DNA of 64,000 nt from Rachicladosporium sp. CCFEE 5018. Its lineage: Eukaryota > Ascomycota > Dothideomycetes > Cladosporiales > Cladosporiaceae. Where the stretch lies: assembly GCA_002077045.2 (NCBI GenBank), contig KZ111145.1, positions 1,562,078 through 1,626,077 of the forward strand, read 5' to 3'. The notes beneath the pieces are model-generated. The model had not been told where the DNA came from and ran no database searches. It worked only from the letters and a program-made list of their open reading frames with translations. The position numbers and the translations under genes are program-made. Below, in pieces: positions 17,440-28,182 of this stretch (positions are counted from its first letter, which is position 1; every line of letters begins with the position of its first letter).

Positions 17440-20400
17440 ATGGCCACGGATACAGTTACGAAAGTCCCGATACTGGGCAAGGAGAGCATTGTGGTTGATT
17501 ATGGGCTTTGGAAGAGCTATGTAGCGAGGGATTTGCTGGCGAATATTGAGACGTCGACGTATGTGCTGGTCTGCGATACGAACCTTGCGAAGCTGGAATA
17601 TGTGTCGACCTTCCGAACAGCCTTTGAAGGAGAGCGAGAGAAGTTGGGGAAGACGGAGGAGGATGTCAGACTCCTCATCTACGACCGCGTCACGCCTGGT
17701 GAGACGTCTAAATCGCGGAAGACGAAAGCGGAGGTTGAGGACTGGCTGCTCGCGCAAGGGTGCACGCGCGACACCGTGATCCTCGCCCTCGGCGGCGGCG
17801 TCGTGGGCGATATGATCGGCTTCGTGGCCGCGACTTATATGCGTGGTGTGCGCTTCTGCCAGATCCCGACATCTTTACTAGCCATGGTCGACAGCAGTAT
17901 AGGCGGGAAAACGGCCATAGATGTGCCCATGGGTAAGAATCTAGTCGGGAGCTTCTGGCAGCCGGAGCGAGTGTACATCGATCTGCAGTTTCTGGAAACG
18001 CTGGACAAGAGGCAAGTCTGCAATGGCATGGCAGAGGTTGTCAAGACGGCTGCGATATGGGATGAGGTGGAATTTGAGCGTTTGGAAGAGGGTGCTGGGG
18101 CTATCATGGCGGCGCTTGATCGACCCGTGGGGCCGGGACGGTTCGAGGGCGTGGAAGAGGTGTTCAAGAGAATTGTACTTGGGAGTGCGAGGGTCAAGGC
18201 AGAGGTTGTCAGTGCTGATGAGAGGGAAGGCGGGTTGAGGAATTTGCTGAATTTTGGGCACTCGATTGGGCATGCTTATGAAGCTATTTTGACGCCTGAG
18301 GTATTGCATGGAGAGGCTGTGGCTGTGGGCATGGTGAAAGAGGCGGAGCTGGCGAGGTTCCTGGGTGTGCTGGAGCCGGGCGCTGTGTCTAGGCTAACGA
18401 AAGCGATTGAGAGTTATGGGCTGCCGACGAGTCTGGACAGTAAGCTTATCACGAGGCTAACTGCGAAGAAGTGCCCGGTCGATGATTTACTGGGACGCAT
18501 GGCTGTGGATAAGAAGAACGCTGGGTCGCAGAAGAAGATCGTGCTGCTCTCTGCGATTGGGAAGTGTCATGAGCCGCAGGCTACCAAGGTGCAGGACAAG
18601 AATATTCGAATTATACTATCGCCTTCGATACTCGTCAAGCCTGGAGTACCGAAGGGCCTGAAAGCAGTATGTAGACCACCAGGGAGCAAGAGCATATCGA
18701 ATCGCGTCCTACTCTTAGCTGCCTTGGGTGCAGGCGAATGCCGAATCACCAACCTCCTGCACTCAGACGACACGCAGTTCATGCTAACAGCCATCGCCAA
18801 GCTGGGCGGGGCATCCTACAAATGGGAAGACGAAGGTCGAGTCCTCGTCGTCAATGGCAATGGCGGCGCGCTGAAAGCATGCAAGGAGGAGATCTACATC
18901 GGCAACGCAGGGACCGCGTCCCGCTTCCTCACCACAGCCGTCACACTCGCTCAAGCTACAAACGACGCCTCCCACACAATCCTCACAGGTAACGCACGCA
19001 TGCAGGAACGACCTCAAGGTCCTCTAGTCGACGCCCTCCGCTCAAACGGCGTCTCCATAGATTACCTAGGCAAAGAAGGTAGCCAAAGCTTGCCCCTTCG
19101 CATCGCTGCCGCAGGCGGTTTCGAGGGCGGCGACATCGAGCTCACCGCCAAAGTCTCCTCGCAATACGTCTCCTCGATCCTGATGTGCGCTCCGTACGCC
19201 AAGAAGCCCGTCACACTTCGCTTGGTGGGTGGGAAGGTCATCAGTCAGCTCTATATCGACATGACGATCGCCATGATGGCTACCTTTGGCGTGCACGTTT
19301 CGAAGAGAAAGACAGAGGCGAATGTGTACCATGTGCCGAAACAGCAATACCAGAATCCGGCGGAGTATGAGGTTGAGAGCGATGCGAGCTCGGCTACGTA
19401 TCCGCTTGCTATGGCTGCCATTACGGGGACGACGTGTACGGTGCCGAATATTGGGTTCGCGTCGCTGCAGGGCGATGCGAGGTTTGCAGTTGATGTCTTG
19501 CGACCTATGGGTTGCGAGGTGCAGCAGACGGAGAGCAGCACGACTGTCACTGGACCCGCTATGGGCGAGTTGAAGGCTGTGAACGAGATCGATATGGAGC
19601 CTATGACTGATGCGTTTTTGACTGCTTCGGTGTTGGCTGCTGTTGCGAAGCCGGCGAAGGGTGCGGCGACGACGAGGATCGTAGGGATCGCGAATCAGAG
19701 GCAGAAGGAATGTAATCGGATACAGGCCATGCGTCTTGAGCTTGCGAAGTTCGGCGTCACTTGTCGGGAGCTTGAGGATGGGATTGAGATCGACGGTGTG
19801 GGCATGGAGCTGCAGCAGGCGACCGAGTCTATACACTGCTATGATGATCATCGAGTTGCGATGAGCTTTGCTGTGCTAGCGAGCGTAGCGCCGCAAGGCA
19901 CACTGATCGACGAACGAGAGTGCACGGGCAAGACATGGCCAGGCTGGTGGGACGTTCAGCACCAGACTTTTGGCGTCGACATGGATGGCGTCGAGCCCGC
20001 CAAAGCACACACGAACGGCGTCACTACTAATGGCGTCAACGGCACGCACAACAAAGGCGAAGTCAAGAAGTCCATCTTCATCATCGGCATGCGAGGGGCA
20101 GGCAAGACCACCACCGGCGGCTGGGCGGCCAAGATCCTTGGCTGGCCTCTCGTAGATATGGATACCGAGCTTGAGCGTACAGTGGGTATGACCATTCCTG
20201 AAATGCTCAAGGACAATGACTGGGACGGCTTCCGCGCCAAAGAACTCAATCTCCTCCAGACTATCATGCGTGAGAAGCCCACGGGCTACGTCTTCGCTAC
20301 TGGCGGGGGTATAGTCGAGACACCCGAAGCTCGCAAGCTACTCAAAGACTGGACACAGGATGGCATGGTGCTGCACGTCACGCGCGAGATTTCGCTAGTG

Positions 20401-22245
20401 ATGGAGTTCCTGAACCGCGACAAGACGCGCCCAGCTTACGTCGAGGACATGATGGGCGTATATCTCCGCCGAAAGCCTTGGTTCGAAGATATCAGCAATC
20501 TGCACTTCCACAGCCAGACCGTGGATCCTTCGCAGATTGTCGCTGGGTGGAGCAGCCCGCTGGATGATTTTGAGAGGTTCTTGTGGACTATGACGGGGAA
20601 GAGCAATGCGATGAGGAAGATTCGACGGAAGAGGCACTCGTTCTTCGTTAGTCTAACGAGTCCACGAATTGACGATATTGTTGATATCATTCCCGAGGTC
20701 ACGGTGGGCGTTGATGCGGTGGAGTTGAGGGCTGATCTGCTAGTCGATCCGGAGACGAAGGATGGACTGCCTAGCCCAGAGTTCTTGATCGATCAGGTTG
20801 CTATGCTGAGGGCTAACACGACGTTACCACTGATCTTCACGCTGAGAACTGTCAGTCAGGGTGGGAGGTGGCCGGATGCTGATGTCAAGGATGGTTTGAC
20901 GCTTTATCGAGTTGCGCTGCGTATGGGCTTTGACTTTGCGGATCTGGAGCTCACGGCGCCTAAGGAGCTCAAGGAATTTGTGCTCAGTCATCGCAAGATG
21001 TGCACGATCATTGCGTCGCATCATGATCCGAAGGGTACGCTGTCATGGGCGAACGGTGCAGAGGACTGGGTGCCGCATTTCGATGCTGCGAGGGAGTATG
21101 GCGATATCGTGAAAATCGTCGGTGTTGCAAAGTCAACAAGCGACAATGATGACTTGAAAGCTTTCCACAGGCGAGTCAAGCAAGACCATCACGATTTGCC
21201 GTTCATCGGACTGAATATGGGCGATGCTGGCAAGATGTCACGAGTGACGAATGGCTTCATGACGCCAGTCTCGCACCCAGCTATGCCGGTGAAAGCTGCG
21301 CCTGGCCAATTGGCAGCTGCCGATATCCGGAAGGTCCTTGGTCTCGTTGGTGAGATCGAGCCCAAGAAGTTTTGCATCTTCGGCACGCCTGTACAACACA
21401 GCAGAAGTCCGGCTTTGCATAACAAGCTATTCGAGTTGACAGGTCTGCCTCACCACTATGACTTGTTCGAGACAGACAACGCCAAAGATGCCGTAGAAAT
21501 CATCCGAGCACCCAACTTCGGCGGCGCAAGCGTGACCATCCCACTAAAACTCGACATCATGCCCCTCCTCGATACCATCGACCCAGCAACCGCCACGATC
21601 GGCGCAGTCAATACCATCGTGCCCTCCGCCGACCCTCATACCGGCAAAGTGACGTTGACAGGCTACAATACAGACTGGCAAGGCATGGTGCTCGCGCTTC
21701 GCAACGCCGGCGCCTCGCCCTCAACCACCTCTCCCGAAGCCGCCATGGTCATAGGAGGTGGCGGCACCGCACGAGCAGCCCTGTACGCCTTGCACAGCAT
21801 GGGATATAGCCCGCTCTACCTAGTCGGCCGCAACAAAACGAAGCTCTCCGCGCTGATCCAGAATTTCGACGCAAGCTACAACATCACTCTTCTCTCTTCT
21901 GAAGCCGAGGCCGCAGCCGCTATGCCCACACCCACTACCCTGCCGCGTGTAGCCATCGGCACAATCCCCGGCGACTCGCCCATCGATCCCGGCTTACGGG
22001 AGATCTTGTGCCAGATCTTCTCAATGACCGAGGGAAAGGGGCTGGGCGGTACTGTCCTACTCGAGATGGCTTATAAGCCGAGTGTTACAAGTCTTATGCA
22101 GTTGGCTGGTAACAGTGGATGGAAGACTGTGGCGGGTTTGGAGGCGCTTGTGGGGCAGGGGATCCATCAGTTTAGGCTTTGGACGGATATTGTGCCGCTT
22201 TATGGGGTTTGTAGGGATGCTGTTATGGGGAAGAGTGGTGCTTGA
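17440..22245 (+). CDS. ARO1: Pentafunctional AROM polypeptide
   Basis: A 1601-residue single-exon enzyme covering five consecutive steps of the cytosolic shikimate pathway. Domains in order: 3-dehydroquinate synthase (about 1-375; LGGGVVGDMIGFVAATYMRG, SSIGGKTAID, NFGHSIGHAYE); EPSP synthase (about 380-845; PPGSKSISNRVL, NAGTASRFL, ERPQGPLVDALR); shikimate kinase (about 875-1050; P-loop GMRGAGKTTTGG near 881); type I dehydroquinase (about 1057-1290; ASHHDPKGTLSW with catalytic His, and the Schiff-base Lys in IVKIVGVAKS); shikimate dehydrogenase (about 1300-1601; FGTPVQHSRSPALHNKLF, NTDWQGM, GGGGTARAALYAL). All catalytic motifs seem intact. A TNGVNGTHN linker precedes the kinase. Confidence 0.97.
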   Translation: MATDTVTKVPILGKESIVVDYGLWKSYVARDLLANIETSTYVLVCDTNLAKLEYVSTFRTAFEGEREKLGKTEEDVRLLIYDRVTPGETSKSRKTKAEVEDWLLAQGCTRDTVILALGGGVVGDMIGFVAATYMRGVRFCQIPTSLLAMVDSSIGGKTAIDVPMGKNLVGSFWQPERVYIDLQFLETLDKRQVCNGMAEVVKTAAIWDEVEFERLEEGAGAIMAALDRPVGPGRFEGVEEVFKRIVLGSARVKAEVVSADEREGGLRNLLNFGHSIGHAYEAILTPEVLHGEAVAVGMVKEAELARFLGVLEPGAVSRLTKAIESYGLPTSLDSKLITRLTAKKCPVDDLLGRMAVDKKNAGSQKKIVLLSAIGKCHEPQATKVQDKNIRIILSPSILVKPGVPKGLKAVCRPPGSKSISNRVLLLAALGAGECRITNLLHSDDTQFMLTAIAKLGGASYKWEDEGRVLVVNGNGGALKACKEEIYIGNAGTASRFLTTAVTLAQATNDASHTILTGNARMQERPQGPLVDALRSNGVSIDYLGKEGSQSLPLRIAAAGGFEGGDIELTAKVSSQYVSSILMCAPYAKKPVTLRLVGGKVISQLYIDMTIAMMATFGVHVSKRKTEANVYHVPKQQYQNPAEYEVESDASSATYPLAMAAITGTTCTVPNIGFASLQGDARFAVDVLRPMGCEVQQTESSTTVTGPAMGELKAVNEIDMEPMTDAFLTASVLAAVAKPAKGAATTRIVGIANQRQKECNRIQAMRLELAKFGVTCRELEDGIEIDGVGMELQQATESIHCYDDHRVAMSFAVLASVAPQGTLIDERECTGKTWPGWWDVQHQTFGVDMDGVEPAKAHTNGVTTNGVNGTHNKGEVKKSIFIIGMRGAGKTTTGGWAAKILGWPLVDMDTELERTVGMTIPEMLKDNDWDGFRAKELNLLQTIMREKPTGYVFATGGGIVETPEARKLLKDWTQDGMVLHVTREISLVMEFLNRDKTRPAYVEDMMGVYLRRKPWFEDISNLHFHSQTVDPSQIVAGWSSPLDDFERFLWTMTGKSNAMRKIRRKRHSFFVSLTSPRIDDIVDIIPEVTVGVDAVELRADLLVDPETKDGLPSPEFLIDQVAMLRANTTLPLIFTLRTVSQGGRWPDADVKDGLTLYRVALRMGFDFADLELTAPKELKEFVLSHRKMCTIIASHHDPKGTLSWANGAEDWVPHFDAAREYGDIVKIVGVAKSTSDNDDLKAFHRRVKQDHHDLPFIGLNMGDAGKMSRVTNGFMTPVSHPAMPVKAAPGQLAAADIRKVLGLVGEIEPKKFCIFGTPVQHSRSPALHNKLFELTGLPHHYDLFETDNAKDAVEIIRAPNFGGASVTIPLKLDIMPLLDTIDPATATIGAVNTIVPSADPHTGKVTLTGYNTDWQGMVLALRNAGASPSTTSPEAAMVIGGGGTARAALYALHSMGYSPLYLVGRNKTKLSALIQNFDASYNITLLSSEAEAAAAMPTPTTLPRVAIGTIPGDSPIDPGLREILCQIFSMTEGKGLGGTVLLEMAYKPSVTSLMQLAGNSGWKTVAGLEALVGQGIHQFRLWTDIVPLYGVCRDAVMGKSGA

Positions 22246-22454
22246 CGTGTTGATGGTGTGATCTCGACATGAGAAGTGTGCAGCGGAAGTGCAGCGGAAG
22301 ATGTTCAAGCATGCAAGGGACACCGGCATGAAAACATGGGGTACAGAATACGTTTCCGGGCTCGTGACTGCATACATCTCAAGCAGCTTGGGTCCAAGAC
22401 TCAAATCACTGGCATTGGGATCAAACGGGAACACCTCACCACCAGCATACGGTC

Positions 22455-22972
22455 ATGTTGCGCCGACTCGGAGCCCTGCTGCTCTGCCTAGTCTGCGTCT
22501 CACCGGCACCAGCTCTCCCCTCATCGAGCCTCGAGACCTACCGAGAGGTGCGCTATCCTGCCGGCGTCCTTCCGGAGACCGACAACTGACACTTCAGACC
22601 TCTCTCCACCCTCGTCAATACAACCAATGCTTCTCCCGCCTCTACGCCACCATCCCCAACAATCCATATAGTCCCTCCGCCTACTACAAAGTCTTCCACG
22701 GCTTCAACACGACTCTGAACTTCGTCAATCCGGGCAACAAGAACCCCCGCGTCATCCTCAACCTCGACGGCAGCTTGCAGATTTGCGCGGCTGCGCAGCA
22801 GTGTGTGCAAGCTGCGAAGAACCAAGGCGGTGGGTATTCGAGTGTGGACATGCACTATAGGACTTCGACGGAGGTGTATGAGTGTGTGATGTATTATGGC
22901 GCGAATCGGGATAAGACGTATTGGGATGTGGTGGGAGGGGATGTAGAGGAGGGGTATGGGTATAGTACATGA
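22455..22972 (+). CDS. Small secreted protein, unknown function
   Basis: Two exons: 22455-22547 and 22598-22972, with a 50-bp phase-0 intron (GTGCGC donor, CTGAC branch point, TTCAG acceptor); the intron length is exactly what restores the frame. The 155-residue product starts with a good signal peptide (MLRRLGALLLCLVCVSPAPA). The mature part has four further Cys (NQC, QIC, QQC, YEC), an NTT glycosylation site (GFNTTLNF), and many Tyr and Asn. No family is recognised. An effector, cell-wall or antimicrobial-like secreted protein are possibilities, none supported by a motif. It follows the AROM stop by 209 bp on the same strand. Confidence 0.7.
22548..22597 (+). other. Intron of the small secreted protein gene
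   Basis: GTGCGC donor, CTGAC branch point 5 bases before the TTCAG acceptor region; 50 bp. Removing it joins the signal-peptide exon in frame to the Cys-containing exon. Confidence 0.7.
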
Positions 22973-23107
22973 GGTGGTGGAGCACTGGTGAAGGCTGTGT
23001 GCCGCAACCCACGGGCCTGCCCATGAGCTGGAGGTTTGTTGACACTCAATCTCAGTATCGGCTTGCCCCGCAGGGAAAGATCGACCACTCATGCTACTAT
23101 ATGTCCG

Positions 23108-24310
23108 CTATGCCGCTGTCGGTGCCGCGACGCTGTTGCCTGTAGCATGCCCATTCCCATTAGCATGTTCGCTTCCGTTCGCGGTGCCATTCCCATTCGC
23201 ATTGGTAGCTCCGTTAACACTTTCCTCCCTCTGTTTGATCCCTGCCCGAACACGCGGCAAGATGTGTCGCCCATAGTCAATGGCATCATTCAGATTATCA
23301 TACCCACGGATGGAGATGAGATCGCATCCGAGATCCACGTAGTCCAGGATAGACTCCGCAACCACGTCCCATGATCCAACAAGCGCCGTCGAGGCTCCGC
23401 GAGCATTTGTCGCAGTCACAGTGGGGTACCATAAAGCACGGTCCTGTACCTCGCCTTTCTCAGCGATCTCGAGCAGGCGCTTCGAGCCCTCATTCTGAGG
23501 CGTAACGCCAGCTTGTACCGGTCTTCCACGTGGATCGGCAGAGTTGCCTCTGAGCGCAGCCAGTGTCTTGTGTGCCTTGACCCACGCGAGGTCATCAGTC
23601 TCTGCTACGATAGGTCTGAACGTCACCCAGATCCTTGGCCACTCGTTGCGGGGTCGACCAGCTTTCTCGGCCTCGCCGTAGATGCGGTCAATCTGCTGCT
23701 TCGTCTCCTTCAAAGGCTCGCCCCACAGGCCGAAGATGTCGCCCAGCGAGCCACCGACACGGTACGCTTCGTCTGAGCTGCCACCGACTGAGATGGGAAT
23801 CGACGAGCCGTTCACTGGCTTTACACGAGAGGCGAAGTTCTTGAACTGGTAGTGCTCGCCCTCCCAGTCGAAAGCCTCGGTGGAAGCCCAAGCACGTTTC
23901 AGGATCTTGATGTACTCCTCTAGTCTGGAATAGCGCTTGTCTTTGACCAGAAAGTCGCCCTCGCGTGCTTGGTCCTGATCGCTACCTCCAGCGATGAAGT
24001 GGACTACCGCGCGACCCCTGCTGAGCTGATCAAGGGTCGCAAGGGCTTTGGCGGCGACTGTGGGATACATAGTATTTGGCCGCAGAGCCACGATAACTTG
24101 CAATTTCTTGGTGTGCGCCGCAATATGCGCTGCTTGGGTGAAGGGATCAAATCCGCCCGAATCATAGGGCTGCAGCGTGTAGTTGATGTCGTAGTCATCG
24201 AGGTTCCTGGCATATCGCGCCAGATAGTCGGGATCTATTGGTGCGCCTGGGATTGGGTTGAGCTCTGTGGACGCATTTGGAAACGCGAGGGAGATGAACT
24301 CGACAGGCAT
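23108..24310 (-). CDS. FMN-dependent alkanesulfonate monooxygenase (SsuD/luciferase family)
   Basis: A 400-residue single-exon protein. It shows the bacterial-luciferase-like TIM-barrel pattern: an early barrel strand (DYDINYTLQPYDSGGFDPF), ALRPNTMYPTVAAKALATLDQLSRGR, HFIAGGSDQDQAREGDF, then the substrate/FMN region (SVGGSSDEAYRVGG). This resembles SsuD, which uses reduced flavin and oxygen to release sulfite from alkanesulfonates. Bacterial SsuD is about 380 residues. The last ~35 residues are a low-complexity Asn/Gly/Ala/Thr tail (NGNGTANGSEHANGNGH) unlike the enzyme family. Lack of introns is compatible with horizontal origin but does not prove it. Cytosolic, no signal peptide. Confidence 0.88.
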   Translation of the reverse strand: MPVEFISLAFPNASTELNPIPGAPIDPDYLARYARNLDDYDINYTLQPYDSGGFDPFTQAAHIAAHTKKLQVIVALRPNTMYPTVAAKALATLDQLSRGRAVVHFIAGGSDQDQAREGDFLVKDKRYSRLEEYIKILKRAWASTEAFDWEGEHYQFKNFASRVKPVNGSSIPISVGGSSDEAYRVGGSLGDIFGLWGEPLKETKQQIDRIYGEAEKAGRPRNEWPRIWVTFRPIVAETDDLAWVKAHKTLAALRGNSADPRGRPVQAGVTPQNEGSKRLLEIAEKGEVQDRALWYPTVTATNARGASTALVGSWDVVAESILDYVDLGCDLISIRGYDNLNDAIDYGRHILPRVRAGIKQREESVNGATNANGNGTANGSEHANGNGHATGNSVAAPTAA

Positions 24311-25220
24311 CTTCGCAAGCCGCTGTAAATGCAGTTTCGAAGGAGTGGAACAGAAAGTATGGGTGTCGAGAGATTAGGAGAGTGGCTGAAATCTTCACTC
24401 AAACTCGCACTTCTTACCTCTGCGTTCGTGGCCGGAGCTGTTGTATGGCGATGGCAAGCTTGTCGAGCACGCCATTTGATAATGCAGCCGATGCTCGGAG
24501 TGCTTACATATCGCTCTGAAGATACTGCGCGGCGATCTACCACCGCGAGCGCAGATATAGACCTTCGCAATGTCTTTGTGGCATGCTCTGGTGGTGTGTC
24601 GTGAACATCGATACACTCAGCTCTTTGGCGGACGTCGAGCCGAAGACGGGAAGTGGGCGGATGCCTCTTGCTCACGCGTCGAAGCAATATATCATCTTTA
24701 AGACCTCCCCTCATCCACACGTCCATTCAAGTAACAGCCTGGTAGCTCCAAAGATGCAGCGTTTGGCAGTTGTTTGATAACTAATAGTCTCAGGAAGCAA
24801 TGACGCTTTCTCGCCTTGCAAAAGCCTTGCAACAGCAGGTGGACCGTGCATGTCAGGGCCTTCGAGTCTTGCGCAACCCCCTCCTGCTCGATCTGGAGGC
24901 ACGAGAAATGTAGCATATGCATCTACGTCTCGCTTCACACCTGCCACCCGATACAACGGAGCTGCGGATCCACGAGGGTATGGTAAGTGGCGTCGTCACC
25001 ATTGTCCGTCGATCGGAAGAGTGCCGATGAGGTCTTGACTACCTAGTACCACCGATACGCACAGCACGGCATTGGTAGCAGCTGCTTATCTCTCTACAGG
25101 ATCACACACGTGAGGCACATTCTCTCGACTTCTCTCAGTAGTCATCACTGCTGGATCAATATTCACAAGAGTCAAGCGCCGCCGAGCTTGCCACGATCAA
25201 TACCCATGCACATATCATAA
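24311..25220. other. Spacer between monooxygenase and Cys-rich gene
   Basis: The interval includes the monooxygenase promoter (minus strand). A plus-strand frame at 24329-24604 has a hydrophobic stretch (LKLALLTSAFVAGAVVWRW), but lacks other support. No tRNA, repeat or transposon signature was seen. Confidence 0.4.
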
Positions 25221-25813
25221 TCACAGGCTCCGCACAAGCAGCGCCGCCAACACAGCCCATAGCGCCCAGCTCCCATTGCCCGCTCCGAGTCCGTGCCCAT
25301 CTGAAGTCGCCGCCTTGTTGCATGTAGCGATAGACGGCCCACTAGTCGAGTTTGCCGCCATCATTGCGCAGGAGCCGAAGGTGGAGCTGCTAATCGGCTG
25401 GCAGTACTGGAGGCAGCTATTGTAGGCCATGACAGGGCCGGAGCAGCACTGAGAAAGATTCCGCCAGGGACTTTCCGAAGGAAACGGCACGCCGCAGAGC
25501 GCTGTGCTGCTGTCGTAAAAGAGGCCGGGGATGTCGCTTTCGGCAAGTGCGCTGGCAGGGCAGCTCGCTAAGTACTTATCAGTGGTGAAGGTAGTGAGGT
25601 TGAGTGGGTCAGATCGTACTGCTGTTGCGTGCCATGCTGATCCGACTCTGTGTGAAAGCTAGAAGTCACGGATGTGTACGTTTGCAGAAGACGGTGGCGG
25701 TATCGTCGTAGTGCGATTTCCCAAGCAATGTACCAGGCGCCCGTCGCGGTAGTCACAGGTTGAAGACTAACACGCGGCAGCGTGAACAAAGCAAATGATC
25801 TCATCACATTCAT
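25221..25813 (-). CDS. Cys-rich surface protein candidate with GPI-type C-terminus
   Basis: The distal exon reads SCPASALAESDIPGLFYDS then a Cys-rich block (LCG, QCC, SCLQYC, SCAM, ATCN), a Gly/Ser spacer, and a hydrophobic end (WALWAVLAALLVRSL) directly after GAGNGS, which fits a GPI-anchor signal. The first exon is proposed to be MNVMRSFALFTLP, joined over an intron ending in CACTGATAAGTACTTAG; the in-frame donor would be GTGTTA, a weak match, while a better GTTAGT donor two bases later breaks the frame. Start and donor are therefore uncertain. Expected location is the plasma membrane or wall. The Cys spacing does not match a family I can name. Confidence 0.5.
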
Positions 25814-26343
25814 GTACCATTGGATCGTCGTGCCAACTGTTACAGCCCATATCGCGCCTCATCCTTCGCGCGACTCTAGCGGAAACCTTCGGCGTGGCAA
25901 AGTCAAGTCAGGACTGGGCTGGTCCGTACCTAAACACCAAAACTGCACATCGCAGGATTAAAATTGCTGGCTAACAGACCCTACGGTCTACACAAACTTG
26001 CCAGTACGCGACAATCTCGCATGGAGGCTCCCAAAAGCCATCTGGTCAACGCCTTCTCGAACCGACCCCCAAGCCTCCTCTGTCTCTCAGCGGCACCTAT
26101 CGTCATCTGCCGCGGATGCTGACTTCGCAGATGGAAGATATGAGCCAACACCAATAGCAGAAGAAGACCACTTCCCTCCGCTCGAAGACTTCCAGCGGGT
26201 CGCCTCGTGTTACAGGTGACCCCAAACCCTGTGATAGGGCCATTCCTGGTGACTTCCATCGCGCATCTCGACATCGGGGAAGTTGAGTTGGAGAGCTCAC
26301 CCACCACGTCGACAGTGCCTCCAGAAAGCTCCGATACCCTGCC
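25814..26343. other. Spacer upstream of Cys-rich gene and downstream of the MFS gene
   Basis: 530 bp. Short frames on both strands have no recognisable features. It should contain the promoter of the Cys-rich gene and the MFS gene 3' end. Confidence 0.4.
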
Positions 26344-28182
26344 TTATAGAACTTTCGGCACTGACGATGACTTCCCTTCCGCTACAAGAGACGCCGGCAA
26401 GTTCCCACTGAGCGATGCAGCATTCTTCTCATCACCGCTGTAGCTCCCCCGACTCGCCACCTCTCCCGTCTTGGCCCTGACCTTATTCCTCATATCATCC
26501 CACAGCCTCCCAGCGGCAAGTACAATCGCGAACGCCAGAATCGCACAGTCGGTATCGAACGCTCTTCGGTACCTCGGACTGTCATCGCTCCTGAAGAGCT
26601 GTGCGCCGTAAATTCCAGCGACATTGCCGCCAATGATGACCATAGCCATGGCAAGCGCCCGTTCCTCGGAGTCTGTGCAGGCGAGTGACAACCATGAGAT
26701 GTTGAGCGGGTGGGAGAAGGTGCCGAAGACTTGTGTCCAGACTACGCCGAAGTAGCGGAGGCCTTGGTTTGGGATCTCGGTGAAGATGCGATTGAAGATG
26801 TAGCCGATGAGGTGACAGGTCAGGCCGACTGTGACGGTTTCGCCTCGACGGTTGCTGCGGGTAAGCGGGATTAGTGCTTTTGTTCTCGGTGCCTTAGGGA
26901 TGGACGAGGGAACGTACTAGCGATCAGAGATCCAGCTGAAGCCGAAGGAGACGGGGATCTGGAGGAAGAGACCAACGGAGGCGAGAGCGTTGGCCGAGAG
27001 TGCTTCGAAGCCGAAGCCGCGGACCAGAGTCGGGGCATAGGTATCAAAGCCACGTTGCGGGCCGTTGTTGCAAAGGGTGATAAGTACATGGACGTACATT
27101 CTCCAGCTGGTGAACTATGGCACAGATTAGTGATGAGAGCAGTGAGCTTGCTTGGGTAGAATCCCCACAGCTTTCTTGAAGCCGGCTCTGCCAATCTTCC
27201 TCTTCTTTCGACCTTTGGCTGGTGGCAGAATATGTCAGCAGGTTGCTTCTGCGCGCTTGCGTGCATTTACCCACCAGGGTCGTCGAGGTGAACTCTTGTC
27301 CGAAGTATGTGCACCTCTCGCTCCGTGAAAATGCGGATCTTCGGCAGAAAGGTACTGCGTGGCTTCTGGAACGAGTCTGGCAGGAAGAATCCCAAGATGA
27401 AGCCGCACGCGATAGTGAAGATACCCCTGCAGTCGTATCAATATATATCAGGTAGATACGCCGCGGAGATACTGACATTAGGAACAAGAGCCAGAACCAT
27501 CCAGGCCTGCCTGCTACGCCGCGCATGTGCAGTATGCTGGAGAGCGGTGTCAGTCTCGCCACCTTACTTTGCACGCGCACATTGCTCACCCGTAAGCCAG
27601 TAGCTTCGCCGAAGCCTGCCCAAATTGATTGCCGGAGTAGAAGAACATGACCCGCTTTGCCGTCTCTTTCCTCGTATACCATGCCGACAGCGTCCACAGC
27701 CCTCCAGGTATGAAGCCTGACTCAGTAATCCCCAGCAACAGCCTTGTTGTGATAAAACCAGCGTAATTCGTCTGAAAGGACTGGAAAGTACTGACGATAC
27801 CGAACAAGAACAGCTGCAGTGTAAGCCATTTGCCAGGTCCGACACGATACAGGATCATATTCGACGGGATCTCGAACAATACAATACCAAGGGAGAGCAT
27901 CTGCTGCCCGATGTTGAACCGATTTTGCGTGATGCCGATGTCCTCGATGAAGTTGTCTGTGATGGCGTTCGCCATGTTGCCACGGTCAAGCTGTAGGCAG
28001 AAGAAGCCCATCGTGAGCAGTGGCATGATGACAAGATCGAGCTTGCGTTTGGCGGCTTTTTCCTCTGCGGGCGTCCAGTCGCGCTGCAGTGCGAGATGTT
28101 GTTCATCTTCAAGAATGGGCGGAGTGGTGTTGGTGTCCCGAGAGGTGATGGAGTTCGCCTTGTTGGCTTTGAAGAACCCCAT
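26344..28182 (-). CDS. MFS permease, allantoate/sulfonate (Dal5/Soa1) type
   Basis: Multi-exon gene. Exon 1 (28182-27590) encodes MGFFKANKANS, a cytosolic N-terminus (RDWTPAEEKAAKRKLDLVIMPLL) and helices 1-5 with DRGNMANA, FEIPSNMILYRVGP and RLLLGITESGFIPGG, the usual order in the anion:cation symporter branch that includes Dal5, Tna1 and Soa1. Exon 2 runs 27536-27477 and exon 3 from 27426, both phase-2 joins (GILHMRG, MGIFTIACGF). Later exons encode a charged central loop, then helices 7-12 (LQIPVSFGFSWISDR, LNISWLSLACTDSEERA). The tail is cytosolic and Ser-rich. The ATG upstream in the same frame is less likely because it precedes a hydrophobic stretch atypical of the family. Substrate is inferred only from its neighbour, the SsuD-like enzyme. 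Confidence 0.83.
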
